Positions 59,877 to 64,000 of a DNA stretch of 64,000 nt are shown here, in pieces (positions within the stretch are counted from its first letter, which is position 1; the number at the start of each line of letters is the position of its first letter). The stretch is from Thermoleophilales bacterium. Lineage in GTDB: Bacteria; Actinomycetota; Thermoleophilia; Solirubrobacterales; 70-9. A program made the translations under genes and the position numbers. The stretch lies in the NCBI GenBank assembly GCA_020636895.1, contig JACJWZ010000003.1, forward strand, positions 62,001-126,000. Reading direction: 5' to 3'. The notes under the pieces were generated by a model. The model saw only the letters and a list, made by a program, of their open reading frames with translations. It did no database searches and was not told the DNA's origin.

Positions 59877-60812
59877 TCAACTCGCCGCGCGCAGGCGCTC
59901 GATGCCGCCGTCCAGCGAGGCGACGATCGCCGCGTGCAGCTCGGGGGTCGCCGCGCACACGCAGGACATCTGGAACTCGTGCCCGGAGCCGAGCAGGGGG
60001 CGGTCGCCGAGCGGTCGCCCCGCGGCATCGGTGACCACGGCCCCGGCCTCCTCGAGGATCAGCGCCGCGGCCGCCAGGTCGTAGGGCGAGTTGTTGAGGA
60101 TCGCGCCGCGACCGACCCGCTCGAACTCCGCCCGCACCGACGGCACTTCGTCGATCATCCGCGGACCCGGCTCGACGTAGGCGTCGAGCTGCCCTGTCAC
60201 CAGGCGGGTCATGTCGTAGGTCGCCGAGCCGAGGTCGAAGGTGCCGCCGGACACCGAGGAGGAGTCGATCAACTCCTCGATCACGATCGCCGTCGGGACC
60301 ACGGGGCGCCCGCGGAAGCCGTAGGTCCAGAGCATGCGTTCGATCCGCGTCTCCCTCGAGAGCGCCGGCGCCGGCTCGACGCCCTCGCCGCGCACCGCCA
60401 GGAACCGCTCCCCGGACTTGATCTCGACCACGCACCCGACCGCGACGTCGGCCATCGTCGGCCCGTCACCCTTGGCACCCCGCATCGGCGCCGCCGCAAC
60501 CGACACGCACGCCGACTCGAGTCCCGCCATCGCGGGGCGGGTCCCGTCGATCGGGTCGACGACGAGCACCCAACGCGCTTCCTCTCCGGGCATGACCATG
60601 CCGCGGTCCTCCGAGTAGAAGGCGACGTCGGGAGCGCGCTCGGCGAGGAACTCCTCCATCCGCGCCTCGGCGCGCTCGTCGATCGCGAAGGTCACGTCGC
60701 CACCGGCGCCGTCGCCGGAGTGCTCGCGGCCCGCCGCCCGGCCGAGCTCCGGCAGGACCTCCTCGCGCAGCTCGCTCGCCAGGCCGGTAACGAGGTCGGC
60801 GAGATCGCTCAC
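59877..60812 (-). CDS. Inositol monophosphatase-family phosphatase
   Basis: A 311-residue Mg-dependent phosphatase. Metal-site motifs are SEDRG, the DPIDGT box in VVDPIDGTRPAMAG and a C-terminal YDLAAAALILEEAGA, where Tyr replaces the more usual Trp. Substrates in the family include inositol-, fructose-bis- and nucleotide phosphates. GTG 60812 has TACGGT 6 bases upstream. Operon position before otsA suggests a sugar-phosphate role. The upstream HtrA gene is on the same strand, 28 bp away. Confidence 0.85.
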   Translation of the reverse strand: MSDLADLVTGLASELREEVLPELGRAAGREHSGDGAGGDVTFAIDERAEARMEEFLAERAPDVAFYSEDRGMVMPGEEARWVLVVDPIDGTRPAMAGLESACVSVAAAPMRGAKGDGPTMADVAVGCVVEIKSGERFLAVRGEGVEPAPALSRETRIERMLWTYGFRGRPVVPTAIVIEELIDSSSVSGGTFDLGSATYDMTRLVTGQLDAYVEPGPRMIDEVPSVRAEFERVGRGAILNNSPYDLAAAALILEEAGAVVTDAAGRPLGDRPLLGSGHEFQMSCVCAATPELHAAIVASLDGGIERLRAAS

Positions 60813-60818
60813 GCCGGG

Positions 60819-60824
60819 ACCGTA
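60819..60824 (-). promoter_or_regulatory. -10 element for the IMPase-like gene
   Basis: TACGGT on the minus strand, 6 bases before GTG 60812. Confidence 0.4.
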
Positions 60825-60840
60825 TCCCGCCCCGGCGGCC

Positions 60841-62028
60841 TCAGCCGGACTCGGCGTCGTTGCGGTCGCCGAGCGTGACGTCGACGTCCTCGGTCTTGCC
60901 GTCGCGAATGATCTTCAACGTCACGGTGTCGCCCGGCTCCTTGTCGAGGATCGCGGTCGCGAGGTCGCCGTCCTGCTCGAGCTGGTCGCCGTCGGCCTCG
61001 ACGATCACGTCGCCGCCTCCGATCACCTGCTGCGCCTGGAAGCGGAAGCGGTCGTTACCGGCCTTCAGACCCGCCTCGTCGGCGGGGCTCCCGGGGTTGA
61101 CCTGGGTGATCAGGACGCCGTGGTCGGTGTCGACGCCGAGCCGCTCGGCGAGCTGCGGGAAGAGGGTCATCGTCGCAACGCCGAGGTAGGGGTAGGAGAC
61201 CTCGCCGTTGTCACGGAGCTGGTCGATCGAACGCTTGGCGAGGTTGATGGGGACCGCGAAGCCGACGCCCTCGTTGCCGCCCGAGGTCGTGTTGATCTGC
61301 TGGTCGATGCCGATCACCTCGCCGTCGGCGTCGATCAGGGGGCCACCGGAGTTGCCCGGGTTGATCGAGGCGTCGGTCTGGATGCCGCCGTCGATCTTGA
61401 ACTGGGTGAGCGAGTCGATCGAGCGGTCGGTCGCGGAGACGATCCCGGTCGAGAGCGACTGCTGCTGGCCGAACGGGCTGCCGATCGCCGCGACGGGCTG
61501 ACCGACCGCGAGGTCGTCGGAGTTGCCGAGCTCGATCGGCTGGATGTCGAGACCGTCGGGGTCGACCTTGATCAGGGCGACGTCGGCGTTGGGGTCGAAG
61601 CCGACGATGTCGGCCGGAACCTGGTTGTGGTCTCCGAACTCGACGTAGACCTGCTTGGCCTCGTGGATGTCGGAGGGGTTCGACGCGCCGGTGTCCTCGG
61701 CATCGGTGACGACGTGAGCGTTGGTGACGATCTCGCCCGAGTCGGAGATGACGAAGCCGGAGCCCTGGCCGCCACCGCCGCTGAGGCCACCGTCGCCGAG
61801 GATCGAGATGATCGTGACGACGCTGGGCGCGGCGTCCGCGTAGACCTGCTGCGCGTCGAAGCCCGCGACCGAGGAGTTGACGGCGACCGTAGGTGTCGTC
61901 GCGTCGGTGGCGGTCGTGTCGGTCTCGTCGGGCGTGGCCATGTTCTCGCCGCAGGCGCCGAGAACGAGCGCGATCATCGCCGCCCCGGCGGCGAGCGCCG
62001 GGAGCCGTAGGCGGGAGGCGCGGCTCAC
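60841..62028 (-). CDS. HtrA/DegP-type serine protease with PDZ domain
   Basis: A 395-residue extracytoplasmic protease. The N-terminus has a signal peptide with lipobox-like LVLGACG, so it may be a lipoprotein. The triad is His in IVTNAHVVTDAED, Asp in DVALIKVD and Ser in GNSGGPL. A PDZ domain follows (PYLGVATMTLFPQLAERLG ... NPGSPADEAGLKAGN). It cleaves misfolded envelope proteins. The GTG start overlaps the stop of the histidine kinase, placing it under control of that two-component system. Confidence 0.93.
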   Translation of the reverse strand: MSRASRLRLPALAAGAAMIALVLGACGENMATPDETDTTATDATTPTVAVNSSVAGFDAQQVYADAAPSVVTIISILGDGGLSGGGGQGSGFVISDSGEIVTNAHVVTDAEDTGASNPSDIHEAKQVYVEFGDHNQVPADIVGFDPNADVALIKVDPDGLDIQPIELGNSDDLAVGQPVAAIGSPFGQQQSLSTGIVSATDRSIDSLTQFKIDGGIQTDASINPGNSGGPLIDADGEVIGIDQQINTTSGGNEGVGFAVPINLAKRSIDQLRDNGEVSYPYLGVATMTLFPQLAERLGVDTDHGVLITQVNPGSPADEAGLKAGNDRFRFQAQQVIGGGDVIVEADGDQLEQDGDLATAILDKEPGDTVTLKIIRDGKTEDVDVTLGDRNDAESG

Positions 62029-63476
62029 GCGCTGGCCCTCGGCAGCGTGAGCGTGAAGACGGTGTGGCGGCGGCGGGTCTCGAGGTCGAGGTCGCCGTCC
62101 ATGAGGCGGGCGAGCTCGCGCCCGATCGCGAGGCCGAGGCCGGTTCCGCTGGCCGAATCGGCGGTGTAGAAGCGCTCGAAGACGCGGTCCGCGGAGGCGC
62201 GGTCGATGCCGGGGCCGTTGTCGGCTACGGACAGGCGGCAGGTATCGGTTGTGGCTGCGGAGGTGATGGTGATCCCGGTTCCCGACGCGGTGTGCTTGAT
62301 CGCGTTGTCGATCAGGATACGCATGATCTGCGCGCTCCTCGCCCGGTCCGCGAGCGCGAGGGCGCCCTCGTCCGTCTCGACCTCCACTTCGATCTCCGTG
62401 CCATGACGTCCGGCGGCGACCTCGAACTCCCCGGCCACCTCCTTCGCCAACCGCGCCGGATCGAACTCCTCGAGCCGCAGGCTGACCGCGTCGGCGTCGA
62501 GCCGCGAGAGATCGAGCAGATCGACCGAGAGCTTGGTCAGCCGGTCGACCTGGCCCCGCATGGTGCGGACGAACTCGCGGCGGCTCTCGCGATCGGGCTC
62601 GGGCTCCTCGTCCAGCAGCTCCACGAAGCCGCCGAGCGAGGCGATCGGCGTCCGCAGCTCATGGGAGGCGTTGGCGATGAACTCGCTCCGAGCGGAGTCG
62701 AGGCGCCGCAGACGGCGCTGCATCTCGTCGAGCGTCAGCGCGAGCTGGCCCACCTCGTCCGGCGAGCCGACCGGGATCGGGACGTTGAAGTCACCCTGAG
62801 CGACGCGCTCGGCGGCGCGCTCGAGCCGGCGCAGGCGGCGCGCGTGGTAGCTGGCGGCGAGGTAGGCCGCGATCAGAGCGGCCACGAGCGCGATCGCGCC
62901 CGCGATCAGCGTCTGACGGCGGATCAGGGCGACGTTGTCGGCGACGTCGTCGAGCGGGGTCGAGAGCACGATCACCCAGTCGGCGCCGCCCGGGTCGCCC
63001 TCCGGGACCGGGAACGCCGTCTCCCCGATGCGGCGCCCGTGCACCGTCTCGACGGCGGAGCGAACCTCGCCGCTGAGGACCGCTCCGACCGCGGCCGGGT
63101 AGGAGGCGTCGAGCGCCTCGCTCTCGAGCTCGGAGTCGGCGATGACGAACGCGGGGCTGCCGTCGCGGACACCGATCAGGGTGACCCGCGCGTCCACGTC
63201 GGCGGCGCTCTTGCGGACGAGCTCGGCGAGATCGCGCTGGTTCAGCTCCCGGGCGGACGCCGAGCGCAGGCGGTCGAGCTCCTCCGTCCCCTGCTGCTCG
63301 AGCCGCTCGAGCCGCTCGGCGGTGAGGCTCGAGGAGAGCTGCGGGACAACGTAGAGATAGACGAAGCCGACCGCGGCGGTGGTGATCGCGAAGAAGAGGA
63401 GGACGAGGCGGTTGCGAACGCTCGCCAGCGGCGTCGTCGGGGTCCAGCTCCTCGTCCGCCGCGGCCCTCCGCTCAC
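62025..63476 (-). CDS. Two-component sensor histidine kinase
   Basis: A 483-residue membrane kinase. TM1 (RLVLLFFAITTAAVGFVYLY) and TM2 (TLIAGAIALVAALIAAYLAA) flank a ~150-residue extracytoplasmic sensor. HAMP follows (ERVAQGDFNVPI). The HisKA His is in NASHELRTPIASL; the HATPase boxes are DNAIKH, DNGPGID and GTGLGLAIGR. GTG 63476 lies 7 bases after the regulator stop; the frame runs on to 63824 without homology. The RR-HK-HtrA order resembles MprAB-PepD of mycobacteria, an envelope-stress system. Confidence 0.92.
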   Translation of the reverse strand: MSGGPRRTRSWTPTTPLASVRNRLVLLFFAITTAAVGFVYLYVVPQLSSSLTAERLERLEQQGTEELDRLRSASARELNQRDLAELVRKSAADVDARVTLIGVRDGSPAFVIADSELESEALDASYPAAVGAVLSGEVRSAVETVHGRRIGETAFPVPEGDPGGADWVIVLSTPLDDVADNVALIRRQTLIAGAIALVAALIAAYLAASYHARRLRRLERAAERVAQGDFNVPIPVGSPDEVGQLALTLDEMQRRLRRLDSARSEFIANASHELRTPIASLGGFVELLDEEPEPDRESRREFVRTMRGQVDRLTKLSVDLLDLSRLDADAVSLRLEEFDPARLAKEVAGEFEVAAGRHGTEIEVEVETDEGALALADRARSAQIMRILIDNAIKHTASGTGITITSAATTDTCRLSVADNGPGIDRASADRVFERFYTADSASGTGLGLAIGRELARLMDGDLDLETRRRHTVFTLTLPRASA

Positions 63477-63483
63477 GGCCGGC

Positions 63484-64000
63484 TCACCCGTCGCGCTCGA
63501 GCGAGCCGTCGTCGCGGAAGCGGTAGCCGACGCCGCGAACGGTGAAGAGGTACTCGGGCTGCTTGGCGTCGAGCTCGATCTTCTCCCGCAGGTGGCGGAT
63601 GTGGACGTCGATCGTGCGCGGGTCGCGGTAGGCGCTGTCCCCCCAGACGCGCTCGAGCAGCGTGTCGCGGTCGAAGACCCGCCCCGGGCTCGTCGCGAGC
63701 GCGGTGAGGATCTCGAACTCGACGTAGGTGAGGACGACGCGGTCGCCGCGGACGACCACCTGCCGGCGGGAGCGATCGATCGCCATCTCCCCCGACTCGA
63801 TCTCCTCCTCGTCGAGCCCGCCACCCGACATGCGGGTCCGGCGCAGCGCCGCCTTGACGCGGCTGCGGAACTCGCGGACGCTGAACGGCTTGGTGATGTA
63901 GTCGTCGGCGCCGATCTCGAGGCCGAGCACCTTGTCGACCTCGTCGTCGCGCGCGGTCAGCATGATGATCGGCACCTGGCTGCGGGAGCGGAGCCGGCGG
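63484..64000 (-). CDS. OmpR-family response regulator (partial)
   Basis: The C-terminal ~171 codons; the N-terminus lies beyond the right edge. The receiver end shows SQVPIIMLTARDDEVDK and the conserved Lys in DDYITKPFSVREF. The winged-helix DNA-binding domain includes LTYVEFEILTALATSPGRVF, RDPRTIDVHIRHLREKI and VRGVGYRF. The shorter frame starting at 63975 is only an internal GTG. It is co-transcribed with the kinase and HtrA. Confidence 0.93.
   Translation of the reverse strand, partial: RRLRSRSQVPIIMLTARDDEVDKVLGLEIGADDYITKPFSVREFRSRVKAALRRTRMSGGGLDEEEIESGEMAIDRSRRQVVVRGDRVVLTYVEFEILTALATSPGRVFDRDTLLERVWGDSAYRDPRTIDVHIRHLREKIELDAKQPEYLFTVRGVGYRFRDDGSLERDG

Overview
The window is GC-rich throughout and densely coding. 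Its gene content points to an actinobacterium, most likely class Thermoleophilia, order Solirubrobacterales. That placement is an inference from the base composition, the DUF4235 and CSLREA proteins, the long two-domain ThyX and the general gene style. No rRNA or tRNA gene is present to confirm it. Most genes read as chromosomal core or ordinary accessory genes; I saw no prophage, insertion sequence, CRISPR array or plasmid gene.

Layout. Positions 1-9771 (minus strand) hold a complete oligopeptide/dipeptide ABC transporter (lipoprotein, two permeases, two ATPases), followed by most of a second one (permease, lipoprotein, permease cut by the window edge). An MFS exporter follows. Positions 11084-13560 are a worn stretch with a truncated antitoxin, an HSL-type esterase and a 5'-broken sensor kinase. 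Positions 13574-19699 carry nuoJKLMN, the membrane arm of complex I, without nuoA-I. Positions 19751-26558 hold a SRPBCC protein, three related secreted trypsin-like proteases, a VOC protein and a tandem-domain ThyX. Acetyl-CoA synthetase follows at 26702-28669. Positions 30147-34846 contain a class III aminotransferase, a divergent GntR/FCD regulator, a glycerate kinase and an AEC transporter. Positions 34954-43092 are mixed housekeeping genes: ACT protein, peptide deformylase, FKBP, lipoproteins and a D,D-carboxypeptidase. A large CSLREA surface protein and a biotin carboxylase/BCCP fusion follow.

Positions 48793-57542 form one long minus-strand replication/translation block. Its order is rpsF, ssb, second ssb, rpsR, rplI, a secreted repeat protein, dnaB, a DnaC/DnaI-like ATPase, purA and a DUF4235 gene. 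The right end holds a GT20 trehalose-phosphate synthase-like gene behind an inositol-monophosphatase-family gene, then a response regulator, histidine kinase and HtrA protease operon.

The most unusual signal is between genes. At least four unrelated families of imperfect palindromes recur in the intergenic spaces. One is a 50-bp element found in three of the four convergent gaps longer than 100 bp. One is a 49-bp palindrome that occurs in closely spaced pairs at two loci. One is a 48-bp palindrome at two loci. The last is a 215-bp tandem array whose unit contains two inverted copies of a short palindrome, like a REPIN. No transposase that could move them is visible here. Many genes also have a TANNNT hexamer 6-8 bases before the start codon, which predicts widespread leaderless transcription.
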